Part shown: piece after piece, positions 39,004 to 48,767 of the stretch
Layout: the number at the start of each line of letters is the position of its first letter
Position numbering within the stretch: the first letter of the stretch is position 1
NCBI RefSeq assembly: GCF_901482445.1
Contig: NZ_LR590477.1
Coordinates: 310,001-374,000, forward strand
Origin: Neisseria lactamica
GTDB lineage: Bacteria; Pseudomonadota; Gammaproteobacteria; Burkholderiales; Neisseriaceae
Length of the DNA stretch: 64,000 nt
Direction: 5' to 3'
Notes under the pieces: model-generated
What the model was told of the DNA's origin: nothing
Database searches by the model: none
Seen by the model: the letters and a program-made list of their open reading frames with translations, nothing else
Translations under genes and position numbers: made by a program

Positions 39004-40407
39004 ATGAAAAAAATTCAAGCAGATGTCGTCGTAATCGGCGGCGGTACTGCCGGTATGGGTGCGTTTCGCAATGCCCGTTTACATTCGGACAATGTTTATC
39101 TGATTGAAAACAACGTGTTCGGCACAACATGCGCGCGCGTGGGCTGTATGCCTTCCAAACTTTTGATTGCCGCCGCAGAGGCGCGCCATCACGCACTGCA
39201 TACCGACCCGTTCGGCGTGCATTTGGACAAAGACAGCATCGTCGTCAACGGCAAAGAAGTCATGCAGCGCGTCAAATCCGAGCGCGATCGTTTTGTCGGC
39301 TTTGTCGTTGCCGATGTGGAAGAATGGCCTGCCGACAAACGCATCATGGGGTCGGCTAAATTTATCGACGAACATACCGTTCAAATCGACGACCATACTC
39401 AAATCACGGCAAAAAGTTTCGTGATTGCTACCGGTTCGCGTCCCGTCATCCTGCCGCAGTGGCAGTCTTTGGGCGACCGTTTGATTATCAACGACGACGT
39501 TTTCTCGTGGGATACGCTGCCTAAGAGCGTTGCCGTGTTCGGGCCGGGCGTTATCGGTTTGGAACTGGGTCAGGCATTGCACCGTTTGGGCGTGAAAGTC
39601 GAGATTTTCGGCTTGGGCGGCATCATCGGCGGCATTTCCGACCCCGTCGTTTCAGACGAGGCGAAAGCCGTGTTCGGCGAAGAATTGAAACTGCATCTGG
39701 ATGCCAAAACCGAGGTCAAACTCGACGCAGACGGCAATGTAGAAGTCCATTGGGAGCAGGATGGCGAAAAAGGCGTATTTGTTGCCGAATATATGCTGGC
39801 AGCCGTAGGCCGCCGTCCGAACGTTGACAATATCGGTTTGGAAAACATCAATATCGACAAAGACGCGCGCGGCGTACCCGTTGCCGATCCGCTGACTATG
39901 CAGACCAGCATTCCGCATATCTTCATCGCGGGCGACGCTTCCAACCAACTGCCCCTGCTGCACGAAGCTGCCGACCAAGGCAAGATTGCCGGCGACAATG
40001 CGGGACGCTATCCGAATATCGGCGGTGGTTTGCGCCGCAGCACTATCGGCGTGGTGTTTACCAGTCCGCAAATCGGCTTTGTCGGTTTGAAATACGCGCA
40101 GGTTGCCGCGCAATACCAAGCCGACGAATTTGTCATCGGCGAAGTATCGTTCAAGAATCAAGGTCGCAGCCGCGTGATGCTGGTAAACAAGGGCCATATG
40201 CGCCTGTATGCCGAAAAAGCCACCGGCCGCTTTATCGGCGCGGAAATCGTAGGCCCTGCGGCCGAACATTTGGCGCATTTGTTGGCTTGGGCACATCAAA
40301 TGAAGATGACCGTTCCGCAAATGCTGGATATGCCGTTCTACCATCCCGTTATCGAGGAAGGTCTGCGTACCGCGTTGCGCGATGCCGATGCGAAATTAAA
40401 AATTTGA
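39004..40407 (+). CDS. Dihydrolipoamide dehydrogenase-like flavoprotein
   Basis: 467-residue pyridine nucleotide-disulfide oxidoreductase. FAD motif IGGGTAGMGA (11-20), redox disulfide C43/C48 in GTTCARVGCMPSK, NAD motif FGPGVIGLELGQ and the C-terminal FYHPVIEEGLRTAL with the acid-base His-Glu. The disulfide context departs from the [13 protein letters not shown] of true Lpd (present at 50209), so the substrate may not be lipoamide; its place 250 bases after the peroxiredoxin hints at a role in thiol or peroxide metabolism. No lipoyl domain is fused. Annotated lpdA3-like in meningococcal genomes as I recall. Confidence 0.88.
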   Translation: MKKIQADVVVIGGGTAGMGAFRNARLHSDNVYLIENNVFGTTCARVGCMPSKLLIAAAEARHHALHTDPFGVHLDKDSIVVNGKEVMQRVKSERDRFVGFVVADVEEWPADKRIMGSAKFIDEHTVQIDDHTQITAKSFVIATGSRPVILPQWQSLGDRLIINDDVFSWDTLPKSVAVFGPGVIGLELGQALHRLGVKVEIFGLGGIIGGISDPVVSDEAKAVFGEELKLHLDAKTEVKLDADGNVEVHWEQDGEKGVFVAEYMLAAVGRRPNVDNIGLENINIDKDARGVPVADPLTMQTSIPHIFIAGDASNQLPLLHEAADQGKIAGDNAGRYPNIGGGLRRSTIGVVFTSPQIGFVGLKYAQVAAQYQADEFVIGEVSFKNQGRSRVMLVNKGHMRLYAEKATGRFIGAEIVGPAAEHLAHLLAWAHQMKMTVPQMLDMPFYHPVIEEGLRTALRDADAKLKI

Positions 40408-40421
40408 TTAATGTGTGAAGA

Positions 40422-40449
40422 ATGCCGTCTGAAATTTCTCAGACGGCAT
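40422..40449 (+). terminator. DUS-pair terminator after orf39004
   Basis: ATGCCGTCTGA / TCAGACGGCAT with a 6-base loop and TTTT; it separates this gene from the sdh operon. Confidence 0.8.
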
Positions 40450-40682
40450 TTTATCTTTCCGTAATTGAAACTGATGTTGATATTTCAGGCAAGGGGAAAG
40501 GGCATATCAGAAATCCGTTTTTTAATCTGCTGTTTTCACGCGTGTTTGTCAAAATCTATCAGTTTGTTTTTAAAATACACTGTTCAAAATGAGATAAAAC
40601 AGGTAAATTAACGTTTATGTAGCCCGGTGTAGCAATGGGCTTACGGTTTTTGAGTCGATATATAACTACAGAGGAATTGACT

Positions 40683-41060
40683 ATGTCTGTCAAACCGCGT
40701 CCTGTTTATCTGGATTTGCCGAACATCCGTCTGCCGATACCCGGGATAGTTTCCATCCTTCACCGCATCAGCGGGGTCGGGCTGTTTATTATGCTGCCTT
40801 TCCTGCTGTATTTCCTGTCCGGTACCCTAAGTCAAGAATCTGCATTTGAAACTTACCGCGCTATTGTTTCCCATCCTTTGGTCAAGCTGGTTTTAATCGG
40901 TGTGTTGTGGGCTTATCTGCACCATTCCCTCGCCGGTATCCGCTTTTTATTTTTGGATGCGCACAAAGGTCTTGAGCTGAATACTGCGCGCAATACCGCT
41001 AAATTGGTGTTTACCGCAGCTTTAGTGCTGACTGTCGTTTTGGGAGCTTTATTATGGTAG
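40683..41060 (+). CDS. sdhC: Succinate dehydrogenase cytochrome b556 subunit
   Basis: Membrane anchor of complex II, 125 residues with three helices. HRISGVGL carries the conserved Arg/Ser of the quinone pocket, and HHSLAGIRFLFLD holds the haem-ligand histidine (H80 or H81). The start is ATG 40683 after AGAGGAATTGACT; the longer frame from 40635 is not supported. First gene of sdhCDAB; it overlaps sdhD by 7 bases. Confidence 0.93.
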   Translation: MSVKPRPVYLDLPNIRLPIPGIVSILHRISGVGLFIMLPFLLYFLSGTLSQESAFETYRAIVSHPLVKLVLIGVLWAYLHHSLAGIRFLFLDAHKGLELNTARNTAKLVFTAALVLTVVLGALLW

Positions 41061-41395
41061 AACGTAAATTAACCGGCGTCCATTACGGTTTGCGCGATTG
41101 GGCAATGCAGCGTGCGACTGCGGTTATTATGTTGATTTATACCGTTGCACTTTTGGTGGTTCTGTTTACCCTGCCTAAAGAATATTCGGCGTGGCAGGCA
41201 TTTTTTAGTCAAACTTGGGTAAAAGTGTTTACCCAGGTGAGCTTTTTGGCAGTATTCCTGCATGCATGGGTAGGTATCCGCGACTTGTGGATGGACTATA
41301 TCAAACCCTTCGGCGTGCGTTTGTTTTTGCAGGTTGCCACCATCGTTTGGCTGGCCGGCTGCCTGGTGTATTCAGTTAAAGTGATTTGGGGGTAA
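41054..41395 (+). CDS. sdhD: Succinate dehydrogenase hydrophobic membrane anchor subunit
   Basis: 113-residue second anchor of complex II with three membrane helices. H70 in [15 protein letters not shown] corresponds to the second haem b ligand, and the DYIKP turn is conserved. Its ATG lies inside the last codons of sdhC (ATGGTAG), so translation is coupled. Followed two bases later by sdhA. Confidence 0.93.
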   Translation: MVERKLTGVHYGLRDWAMQRATAVIMLIYTVALLVVLFTLPKEYSAWQAFFSQTWVKVFTQVSFLAVFLHAWVGIRDLWMDYIKPFGVRLFLQVATIVWLAGCLVYSVKVIWG

Positions 41396-41397
41396 GT

Positions 41398-43161
41398 ATG
41401 GGTTTTCCTGTTCGCAAGTTTGATGCCGTGATTGTCGGCGGTGGTGGTGCAGGTTTACGCGCAGCCCTCCAATTGTCCAAATCCGGTCTGAATTGTGCCG
41501 TTTTGTCTAAAGTATTCCCAACCCGTTCGCATACGGTAGCGGCGCAGGGCGGTATTTCTGCTTCATTGGGTAATGTGCAGGAAGACCGTTGGGATTGGCA
41601 TATGTACGATACCGTGAAAGGTTCCGACTGGTTGGGCGACCAAGATGCGATTGAGTTTATGTGTCGCGCCGCGCCTGAAGCCGTAATTGAGTTGGAACAC
41701 ATGGGTATGCCTTTTGACCGTGTGGAAAGCGGCAAAATTTACCAGCGTCCTTTCGGCGGTCATACTGCCGAACACGGCAAGCGCGCGGTAGAACGTGCCT
41801 GTGCGGTTGCCGACCGTACCGGTCATGCAATGCTGCATACTTTGTACCAACAAAACGTCCGTACCAACACACAATTCTTTGTGGAATGGACGGCGCAAGA
41901 TTTGATTCGTGATGAGAATGGTGATGTCGTCGGTGTAACCGCCATGGAAATGGAAACCGGCGAAGTTTATATTTTTCACGCTAAAGCCGTGATGTTTGCT
42001 ACCGGTGGCGGTGGTCGTATTTATGCTTCCTCTACCAATGCTTATATGAATACCGGTGACGGTTTGGGCATCTGTGCCCGTGCGGGTATTCCGTTGGAAG
42101 ACATGGAATTCTGGCAATTCCACCCGACCGGCGTGGCGGGTGCGGGCGTGTTGATTACCGAGGGTGTGCGCGGCGAGGGCGGTATTCTGTTGAACGCCGA
42201 CGGCGAACGCTTTATGGAACGTTATGCGCCGACCGTAAAAGACTTGGCTTCACGCGATGTGGTTTCCCGCGCGATGGCGATGGAAATCTACGAAGGTCGC
42301 GGCTGCGGCAAAAACAAAGACCACGTTCTGCTGAAAATCGACCATATCGGTGCCGAAAAAATTATGGAAAAACTGCCGGGCATCCGCGAGATTTCCATCC
42401 AGTTTGCCGGTATCGATCCGATTAAAGACCCGATTCCGGTTGTACCGACTACCCACTATATGATGGGCGGCATTCCGACCAATTACCACGGCGAAGTTGT
42501 TATTCCGCAAGGAGACGAATACGAAGTGCCTGTAAAAGGCTTGTATGCGGCGGGCGAGTGCGCTTGTGCTTCTGTGCACGGTGCGAACCGCTTGGGTACC
42601 AACTCCCTGCTTGACTTGGTGGTATTCGGTAAAGCTGCCGGCGACAGTATGATTAAATTCATCAAAGAGCAAAGCGGCTGGAAACCCCTGCCTGCCGATG
42701 CGGGCGAGTTGACCCGCCAACGTATCGAACGCTTGGACAATCAAACCGATGGTGAAAACGTTGATGCATTGCGTCGCGAACTGCAACGTTCCGTCCAACT
42801 GCATGCCGGCGTGTTCCGTACCGATGCGATTTTGGCAGAGGGCGTGAAACAGGTTATGGAGATTGCCGAGCGCGTGAAACGCACCGAAATCAAAGACAAG
42901 AGCAAAGTGTGGAACACCGCGCGTATCGAGGCTTTGGAATTGGATAATCTGATTGAAGTAGCGAAAGCGACTTTGGTGTCCGCCGAAGCACGTAAAGAAT
43001 CCCGTGGCGCACACGCTTCAGACGACCATCCTGAGCGCGATGATGAAAACTGGATGAAACATACGCTGTACCATTCAGATACCAATACTTTGTCTTACAA
43101 ACCGGTGCATACCAAGCCCTTGAGCGTGGAATACATCAAACCGGCCAAGCGCGTTTACTGA
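41398..43161 (+). CDS. sdhA: Succinate dehydrogenase flavoprotein subunit
   Basis: Catalytic subunit oxidising succinate to fumarate, 587 residues. FAD dinucleotide motif [14 protein letters not shown] (11-24), covalent FAD histidine H45 in [11 protein letters not shown], and the active-site segments [12 protein letters not shown] and [21 protein letters not shown] attachment is helped by SdhE, encoded at 43992. ATG 41398 is used; a TTG at 41386 in frame overlaps sdhD. Followed by a DUS hairpin and then sdhB. Confidence 0.96.
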   Translation: MGFPVRKFDAVIVGGGGAGLRAALQLSKSGLNCAVLSKVFPTRSHTVAAQGGISASLGNVQEDRWDWHMYDTVKGSDWLGDQDAIEFMCRAAPEAVIELEHMGMPFDRVESGKIYQRPFGGHTAEHGKRAVERACAVADRTGHAMLHTLYQQNVRTNTQFFVEWTAQDLIRDENGDVVGVTAMEMETGEVYIFHAKAVMFATGGGGRIYASSTNAYMNTGDGLGICARAGIPLEDMEFWQFHPTGVAGAGVLITEGVRGEGGILLNADGERFMERYAPTVKDLASRDVVSRAMAMEIYEGRGCGKNKDHVLLKIDHIGAEKIMEKLPGIREISIQFAGIDPIKDPIPVVPTTHYMMGGIPTNYHGEVVIPQGDEYEVPVKGLYAAGECACASVHGANRLGTNSLLDLVVFGKAAGDSMIKFIKEQSGWKPLPADAGELTRQRIERLDNQTDGENVDALRRELQRSVQLHAGVFRTDAILAEGVKQVMEIAERVKRTEIKDKSKVWNTARIEALELDNLIEVAKATLVSAEARKESRGAHASDDHPERDDENWMKHTLYHSDTNTLSYKPVHTKPLSVEYIKPAKRVY

Positions 43162-43166
43162 TGCGT

Positions 43167-43201
43167 TTTCAGACGGCCTTTACCTCAAAGGCCGTCTGAA
43201 A
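43167..43201 (+). repeat. Intra-operon AG-DUS hairpin between sdhA and sdhB
   Basis: A perfect 15-bp stem TTTCAGACGGCCTTT / AAAGGCCGTCTGAAA with a 5-base loop. Without a T-run it is unlikely to stop all transcription, and it may process or attenuate the sdh message. Confidence 0.7.
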
Positions 43202-43280
43202 CTTAACCATACCCACATTGAACTGTCTGAATCCATAATACAAAATCATTGGGCAGTTGATGAGAAAAGGAACACTTCTC

Positions 43281-43988
43281 ATGGAAAAAATGAGTTTTGA
43301 AATTTACCGTTACAACCCGGACGTTGATGCCAAGCCTTATATGCAGCGTTACGAGTTGGAATTGGAGCCGACCGATGTGAAACTTTTGGACGCTTTAGTG
43401 CGTCTGAAAGCGCAAGACGATACCTTGTCTTTCCGCCGATCCTGCCGCGAAGGTATTTGCGGTTCGGACGGTATGAACATTAACGGCAAAAACGGCTTAG
43501 CGTGCCTGACCGATTTACGCAGTCTGAAACAACCGGTCAAAATCCGCCCCCTTCCGGGTCTGCCCGTCATCCGTGACTTGATTGTGGATATGACCCAGTT
43601 CTTCAAACAATACCATTCCATTAAACCTTATGTCGTTAACGACAATCCGATTGATGCGGACAAAGAGCGTCTGCAAACTCAGGAAGAGCGCAAAGAGTTG
43701 GACGGCTTGTACGAATGTATTTTGTGCGCCTGCTGTTCGACCGCCTGCCCGTCGTTCTGGTGGAATCCCGACAAATTCGTCGGCCCGTCCGGTTTGCTGA
43801 ATGCTTACCGTTTCATTGCGGACAGCCGCGATACCATCACCAACGAGCGTTTGGATAATTTGAACGACCCATACCGTTTGTTCCGTTGCCATACCATTAT
43901 GAACTGTGTGGACGTATGCCCCAAACACTTGAATCCGACCCGGGCCATCGGTAAGATTAAAGAGATTATGTTGAAGCGGGCCGTTTAA
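43281..43988 (+). CDS. sdhB: Succinate dehydrogenase iron-sulfur subunit
   Basis: Electron-transfer subunit of complex II, 235 residues. The [2Fe-2S] site is C55, C60, D63 and C75 (CREGICGSDG...GLAC); Asp at position 63 is as in E. coli. The [4Fe-4S] and [3Fe-4S] sites are seen as CILCACCSTACPSFWW and CHTIMNCVDVCPKH. The start is ATG 43281 after AAAGGAACACTTCTC, 119 bases beyond sdhA; ATG 43290 is an alternative. Three bases separate its stop from sdhE. Confidence 0.95.
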   Translation: MEKMSFEIYRYNPDVDAKPYMQRYELELEPTDVKLLDALVRLKAQDDTLSFRRSCREGICGSDGMNINGKNGLACLTDLRSLKQPVKIRPLPGLPVIRDLIVDMTQFFKQYHSIKPYVVNDNPIDADKERLQTQEERKELDGLYECILCACCSTACPSFWWNPDKFVGPSGLLNAYRFIADSRDTITNERLDNLNDPYRLFRCHTIMNCVDVCPKHLNPTRAIGKIKEIMLKRAV

Positions 43989-43991
43989 GAA

Positions 43992-44240
43992 ATGATGGTT
44001 TTTGACGATATTGCCAAACGGAAAATCCGTTTTCAAACCCGCCGGGGATTGTTGGAATTAGATTTAATCTTCGGCAGGTTTATGGAAAAAGAATTCGAGC
44101 ATTTGAGCGATAAAGAGCTGTCCGAGTTTTCCGAAATCCTTGAATTTCAAGATCAAGAATTGCTTGCCTTGATTAACGGGCATTCGGTAACGGATAAAGG
44201 ACACCTTATCCCTATGCTTGAAAAAATCAGACGGGTATGA
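43992..44240 (+). CDS. sdhE: FAD assembly factor SdhE
   Basis: 82-residue helical protein (or 81 if the second ATG is used) that promotes covalent flavinylation of SdhA. The RGxxE motif is present as RRGLLELDLIFGRF, with R18, G19 and E22, and the second half LSDKELSEFSEILEFQD is typical. It follows sdhB by three bases, so it is in the sdh operon and next to the subunit it matures. Confidence 0.93.
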   Translation: MMVFDDIAKRKIRFQTRRGLLELDLIFGRFMEKEFEHLSDKELSEFSEILEFQDQELLALINGHSVTDKGHLIPMLEKIRRV

Positions 44241-44351
44241 AGTATCTGAAATCTGCCTACGGGCAGATTTCAAAATGCAAAGGCCGTCTGAAAGCAAAGA
44301 AGGTGCTGCGGATGCAGCAACGTGGGTTACAACTTGCAAAGGAGCGATAAT

Positions 44352-45635
44352 ATGTCCAAATCAATCAAACTCAACGTGCCGGGTCAAGCAGACTTGGAGC
44401 TGCCGGTATTGGAAGCCAGCATCGGTCACGATGTGGTTGACATTCGGGGGCTGACAAAAAATACAGGTTTGTTTTCCTTTGACCCCGGATTTGTTTCAAC
44501 CGCAAGCTGTGAGTCTAAAATTACTTATATCGACGGCGATCAAGGCTTGCTTTATTATCGCGGATACCCCATCGAGCAGCTGGCTGAAAAATCCGATTAT
44601 TTGGAAGTCTGCTATCTGTTGATTTACGGTGAACTGCCGACTCCCGAGCAAAAGGCAGAATTTGACAATACCGTCCGCCGCCACACGATGGTGCATGAAC
44701 AGCTGACTTGGTTCTTCCGGGGGTTCCGCCGCGACGCGCATCCGATGGCGATGATGGTCGGCGTGGTCGGCGCGCTGTCTGCGTTCTACCAAGACAGCTT
44801 GGACATTACCAATCCCGAACACCGCAAAATCGCGATTTACCGCCTGATTTCCAAAATCCCGACCATTGCGGCAATGTGCTACCGCTATTCAAACGGTCTG
44901 CCGTTCAATTATCCGAAAAATAATCTTTCTTATTCCGAAAACTTCCTTCATATGATGTTCGCCACACCGTGTGAAGACTACAAACCCAATCCTGTTTTGG
45001 CACGCGCGCTCGACCGCATCTTTATTTTACATGCCGATCACGAGCAAAACGCCTCAACTTCAACCGTCCGTTTGGCAGGGTCTTCCGGTGCGAATCCGTT
45101 TGCCTGTATTGCCGCCGGTATCGCCTGCCTGTGGGGTGCTTCGCACGGCGGTGCGAACGAAGCCGTGTTGAAAATGTTGGACGAAATCGGCGATGTGTCT
45201 AATGTTGCCGCATACATGGAAGGTGTGAAACAACGCAAATACCGTCTGATGGGCTTCGGACACCGCGTGTACCGCAACATGGATCCGCGTGCCAGCATTA
45301 TGCGCGAAACCTGCTATGAAGTTTTGAAAGAATTGGGTTTGGAAGACAGTCCGAAATTCAAACTGGCGATGGAATTGGAACAAATTGCACTGAAAGACCC
45401 GTTCTTTGTGGAGCGCAAGCTGTATCCAAACGTCGACTTCTATTCCGGCATCGTCCTGTCCGCGCTGGGCATCCCGACCGAAATGTTTACCGTCATCTTC
45501 GCCCTGTCGCGCAGCGTAGGTTGGATTTCGCACTGGCACGAGATGATCAGCGATCCTTCGCTGAAAATCGGTCGTCCGCGCCAGCTTTATACCGGTTCGG
45601 AACGCCGCGATTATGTGCCGGCAGGAGAGAGGTAA
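44352..45635 (+). CDS. gltA: Citrate synthase
   Basis: Condenses acetyl-CoA with oxaloacetate. 427 residues, the hexameric NADH-sensitive type II length. Active-site regions are [34 protein letters not shown] with its His, and the Asp-containing [13 protein letters not shown]. The start ATG 44352 follows AAAGGAGCGATAAT; the frame from 44322 lacks a ribosome site. The gap to sdhE is 111 bases with one AG-DUS, so gltA may be co-transcribed with sdh. Confidence 0.96.
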   Translation: MSKSIKLNVPGQADLELPVLEASIGHDVVDIRGLTKNTGLFSFDPGFVSTASCESKITYIDGDQGLLYYRGYPIEQLAEKSDYLEVCYLLIYGELPTPEQKAEFDNTVRRHTMVHEQLTWFFRGFRRDAHPMAMMVGVVGALSAFYQDSLDITNPEHRKIAIYRLISKIPTIAAMCYRYSNGLPFNYPKNNLSYSENFLHMMFATPCEDYKPNPVLARALDRIFILHADHEQNASTSTVRLAGSSGANPFACIAAGIACLWGASHGGANEAVLKMLDEIGDVSNVAAYMEGVKQRKYRLMGFGHRVYRNMDPRASIMRETCYEVLKELGLEDSPKFKLAMELEQIALKDPFFVERKLYPNVDFYSGIVLSALGIPTEMFTVIFALSRSVGWISHWHEMISDPSLKIGRPRQLYTGSERRDYVPAGER

Positions 45636-45839
45636 CATACATTAATATATTGTCAAACAGGCAATATTAGAGAATCGGATTGCTTTCTGTACACATTTGA
45701 TTGTAGTCGGATGAAATCAATACAGGCAATCCGGTTTAAAATAGGGTAGAATAAAATGTCTTTTCAGACGGCATCAGTTCAGCCGTCAGGACGCGGACTT
45801 CTACCCTTTGTTTATATTTTAAAGAAAAGAGCGCACGCC

Positions 45840-48668
45840 ATGATGGACGAAAAACTCAATTTCTCTTACCTGTTCGGTTCGAACGCACCTTACATTGAGG
45901 AATTGTACGAGGCTTTTTTGGAAAACCCCGATGCGGTGGATGAAAAATGGAAGCAGTATTTCACCGATTTGAGCAAACAGCCGGGGACGGTTGCTGTCGA
46001 TGTCGCACACACACCGATTCGCGAATCATTTGTTTCTTTGGCGAAAAAGAAAATCGCATCTGCCGTTGCGGGCAGTGCGGATGAGGCAATGCTGAAAAAG
46101 CAAGTCAGCGTTTTACGGCTGATTTCTGCTTATCGTATACAAGGCGTGGGCGCAGCCAAACTTGATCCGCTCAAGCGTATCCCGCCGCGCGACATTGAAG
46201 CCCTCGATCCGAAATTCCATGGTCTGTCTGATACCGATATGGCGCTCCAATTCAATATGGGCGAGGGCGATTTTGCCAATCGGGGCAAACTGCCTTTATC
46301 CCAAATCATCAGCAACCTCAAACAAACCTACTGCGGCCACATCGCATTGGAATATATCTATATTCCCAATACCGAAGAGCGTCGTTGGGTACGCAATTAT
46401 TTTGAAAGTGTATTGTCCACACCGCACTACAATGCCGATCAAAAACGCCGTATCTTGAAAGAAATGACTGCTGCCGAAACTTTGGAACGCTACCTGCATA
46501 CCAAATATGTCGGCCAAAAACGCTTTGGTGTAGAAGGCGGCGAAAGCGCGATTGCCGGTTTGAACTACCTGATTCAAAACGCCGGTAAGGACGGCGTGGA
46601 AGAAGTCATCATCGGTATGGCGCACCGAGGCCGTCTGAATGTTTTAGTTAACATTTTGGGCAAAAAACCCGGCGATTTGTTCGCTGAGTTTGAAGGCCGT
46701 GCCGAAATCAAACTGCCCAGCGGCGACGTGAAATACCATATGGGCTTCAGCTCCGATATTGCCACGCCGCACGGCCCGATGCACGTTTCTTTGGCGTTCA
46801 ACCCGTCACACTTGGAAATCGTCAATCCGGTAGTGGAAGGTTCTGCACGCGCCAAGCAAAAACGTTTGGGCGAAAACGGCCGCGATAAAGTCTTGCCCGT
46901 ATTGATTCACGGCGACTCCGCATTTATCGGTTTGGGTGTCAACCAAGCGACATTCAACCTGTCTAAAACGCGCGGTTATACCACCGGCGGTACGGTTCAC
47001 ATCGTCATCAACAACCAAATCGGCTTTACCACTTCCGATATCCGCGATACCCGTTCAACCGTACACTGTACCGATATCGCGAAAATGGTTTCCGCCCCGG
47101 TTATCCACGTCAACGGCGATGATCCCGAACGCGTTTGCTTTGCCATCCAAGCCGCTTTGGATTACCGCAAAAAATTCCATAAAGACATCGTGATCGACGT
47201 TGTCTGCTACCGTAAATGGGGTCACAACGAGGGCGACGATCCTACCTTGACACAACCGATGATGTATAAAAAAGTATCGCAACATCCGGGTGCGCGTGCT
47301 TTGTACACCGAGCAACTGATTGCCGAAGGCGTGGTAACCCAAGCCGAGGCTGACGGTTACATCCAAGCCTACCGTGATGCTTTGGACAAAGGCGAACACG
47401 TCGAGCAAACAACTTTGAGCAATTTCCAACGCACACAAATCGATTGGAGCAAATATCAAGGTAAAGATTGGCGCGAACACATCGAAACCGGTTTGCCTGC
47501 CGCAGACATTGAGCGTCTTACCCAAAAATTTACCGCCGTGCCGGAAGGCTTTGCCCTGCATCCGACTGCAAAACGCGTGATTGAAGCGCGTAAAGCCATG
47601 GCATCCGGCAAACAGCCTATCGACTGGGGTATGGCGGAAACCCTCGCATATGCCAGCCTTGTAACCAAAGGTCACGGCGTGCGTATTTCCGGCGAGGACT
47701 CGGGACGCGGCACGTTCTCGCACCGTCATGCCGTATTGCACGATCAAAAACGCGAAAAATGGGACGACGGTACTTATGTTCCTCTGCGCCATATGGGCGA
47801 AGGAATGGGCGAATTCCTCGTTATCGACTCCATTTTGAACGAAGAGGCCGTGATGGCGTTCGAGTACGGCTTTGCCTGCTCCGCACCTGACAAGCTGACC
47901 ATTTGGGAAGCTCAATTCGGTGACTTCGCCAACGGCGCGCAAGTGACGATTGACCAATTCCTGTCTTCGGGCGAAACCAAGTGGGGTCGTTTGTGCGGCC
48001 TGACCACCATCCTGCCGCACGGTTACGACGGTCAAGGCCCCGAGCACTCTTCTGCACGCGTAGAACGTTGGTTGCAACTGTGTTCTGAGAACAATATGCA
48101 AGTCATTATGCCGTCTGAAGCGTCGCAAATGTTCCACCTCTTGCAACGTCAAGTCTTGGGTTCATACCGCAAACCGCTGGTGATTTTCATGTCCAAACGC
48201 CTGTTGCGCTTCAAAGGTGCAATGAGCCCGCTGGAAAACTTCACCGAAGGTTCGACCTTCCGTCCGGTTATCGGCGATACAGCCGAACGTGCAAGCAACG
48301 ACAGCGTGAAACGCGTGGTATTGTGTGCCGGTCAGGTTTACTATGACTTGGAAGCCGGCCGTGCCGAGCGTAAACTGGAAGATGATGTTGCCATCGTCCG
48401 CGTTGAGCAGCTGTATCCGTTCCCATACGACGAGGTTAAAGCCGAACTGGCGAAATATCCGAACGCAAAATCTGTGGTTTGGGCGCAAGAAGAGCCGAAA
48501 AACCAAGGCGCGTTCTACCAAATCCGCCACCGCATCGAAGATGTCATCAGCGAAGGGCAAAAACTGTCTTATGCCGGTCGTCCAAGCAGCGCATCGCCTG
48601 CAGTGGGCTACTCAAGCAAACACATTGCCCAATTGAAACAATTGGTTGAAGACGCTTTGGCGTTGTAA
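45840..48668 (+). CDS. sucA: 2-Oxoglutarate dehydrogenase E1 component
   Basis: Thiamine-diphosphate decarboxylase of the 2-oxoglutarate dehydrogenase complex, 942 residues. The N-terminal FLFGSNAPYIEELYE-like segment binds E2; IIGMAHRGRLNVLVN and the ThDP/Mg motif GDSAF...VINNQIGFTT are present. ATG 45840 is directly followed by another ATG; the frame back to 45756 is rejected. The ribosome site is weak (AAAGAAAAGAG). An in-frame ATGCCGTCTGAA near 48109 encodes Met-Pro-Ser-Glu in the conserved transketolase-like region. 45636-45839 is intergenic and probably holds its promoter (TAGAAT near 45747). Confidence 0.96.
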   Translation: MMDEKLNFSYLFGSNAPYIEELYEAFLENPDAVDEKWKQYFTDLSKQPGTVAVDVAHTPIRESFVSLAKKKIASAVAGSADEAMLKKQVSVLRLISAYRIQGVGAAKLDPLKRIPPRDIEALDPKFHGLSDTDMALQFNMGEGDFANRGKLPLSQIISNLKQTYCGHIALEYIYIPNTEERRWVRNYFESVLSTPHYNADQKRRILKEMTAAETLERYLHTKYVGQKRFGVEGGESAIAGLNYLIQNAGKDGVEEVIIGMAHRGRLNVLVNILGKKPGDLFAEFEGRAEIKLPSGDVKYHMGFSSDIATPHGPMHVSLAFNPSHLEIVNPVVEGSARAKQKRLGENGRDKVLPVLIHGDSAFIGLGVNQATFNLSKTRGYTTGGTVHIVINNQIGFTTSDIRDTRSTVHCTDIAKMVSAPVIHVNGDDPERVCFAIQAALDYRKKFHKDIVIDVVCYRKWGHNEGDDPTLTQPMMYKKVSQHPGARALYTEQLIAEGVVTQAEADGYIQAYRDALDKGEHVEQTTLSNFQRTQIDWSKYQGKDWREHIETGLPAADIERLTQKFTAVPEGFALHPTAKRVIEARKAMASGKQPIDWGMAETLAYASLVTKGHGVRISGEDSGRGTFSHRHAVLHDQKREKWDDGTYVPLRHMGEGMGEFLVIDSILNEEAVMAFEYGFACSAPDKLTIWEAQFGDFANGAQVTIDQFLSSGETKWGRLCGLTTILPHGYDGQGPEHSSARVERWLQLCSENNMQVIMPSEASQMFHLLQRQVLGSYRKPLVIFMSKRLLRFKGAMSPLENFTEGSTFRPVIGDTAERASNDSVKRVVLCAGQVYYDLEAGRAERKLEDDVAIVRVEQLYPFPYDEVKAELAKYPNAKSVVWAQEEPKNQGAFYQIRHRIEDVISEGQKLSYAGRPSSASPAVGYSSKHIAQLKQLVEDALAL

Positions 48669-48676
48669 GCCAAGCA

Positions 48677-48708
48677 GCATTCCATCTGAGGCTGCTCAGG
48701 CGGAATGC
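48677..48708 (+). repeat. Decayed uptake-sequence hairpin between sucA and sucB
   Basis: GCATTCCATCTGAG pairs with CTCAGGCGGAATGC; two positions form G-U pairs in RNA, so the hairpin survives though both arms have lost the uptake core. Confidence 0.55.
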
Positions 48709-48767
48709 CCATATGCAGAATGAAAAACACACAACAGGCCGTCTGAAAGGGCCATTGGAGACACAAA

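Noticed and set aside
47055..48152. 365-codon leftward ORF
   Set aside because: Antisense shadow of sucA.
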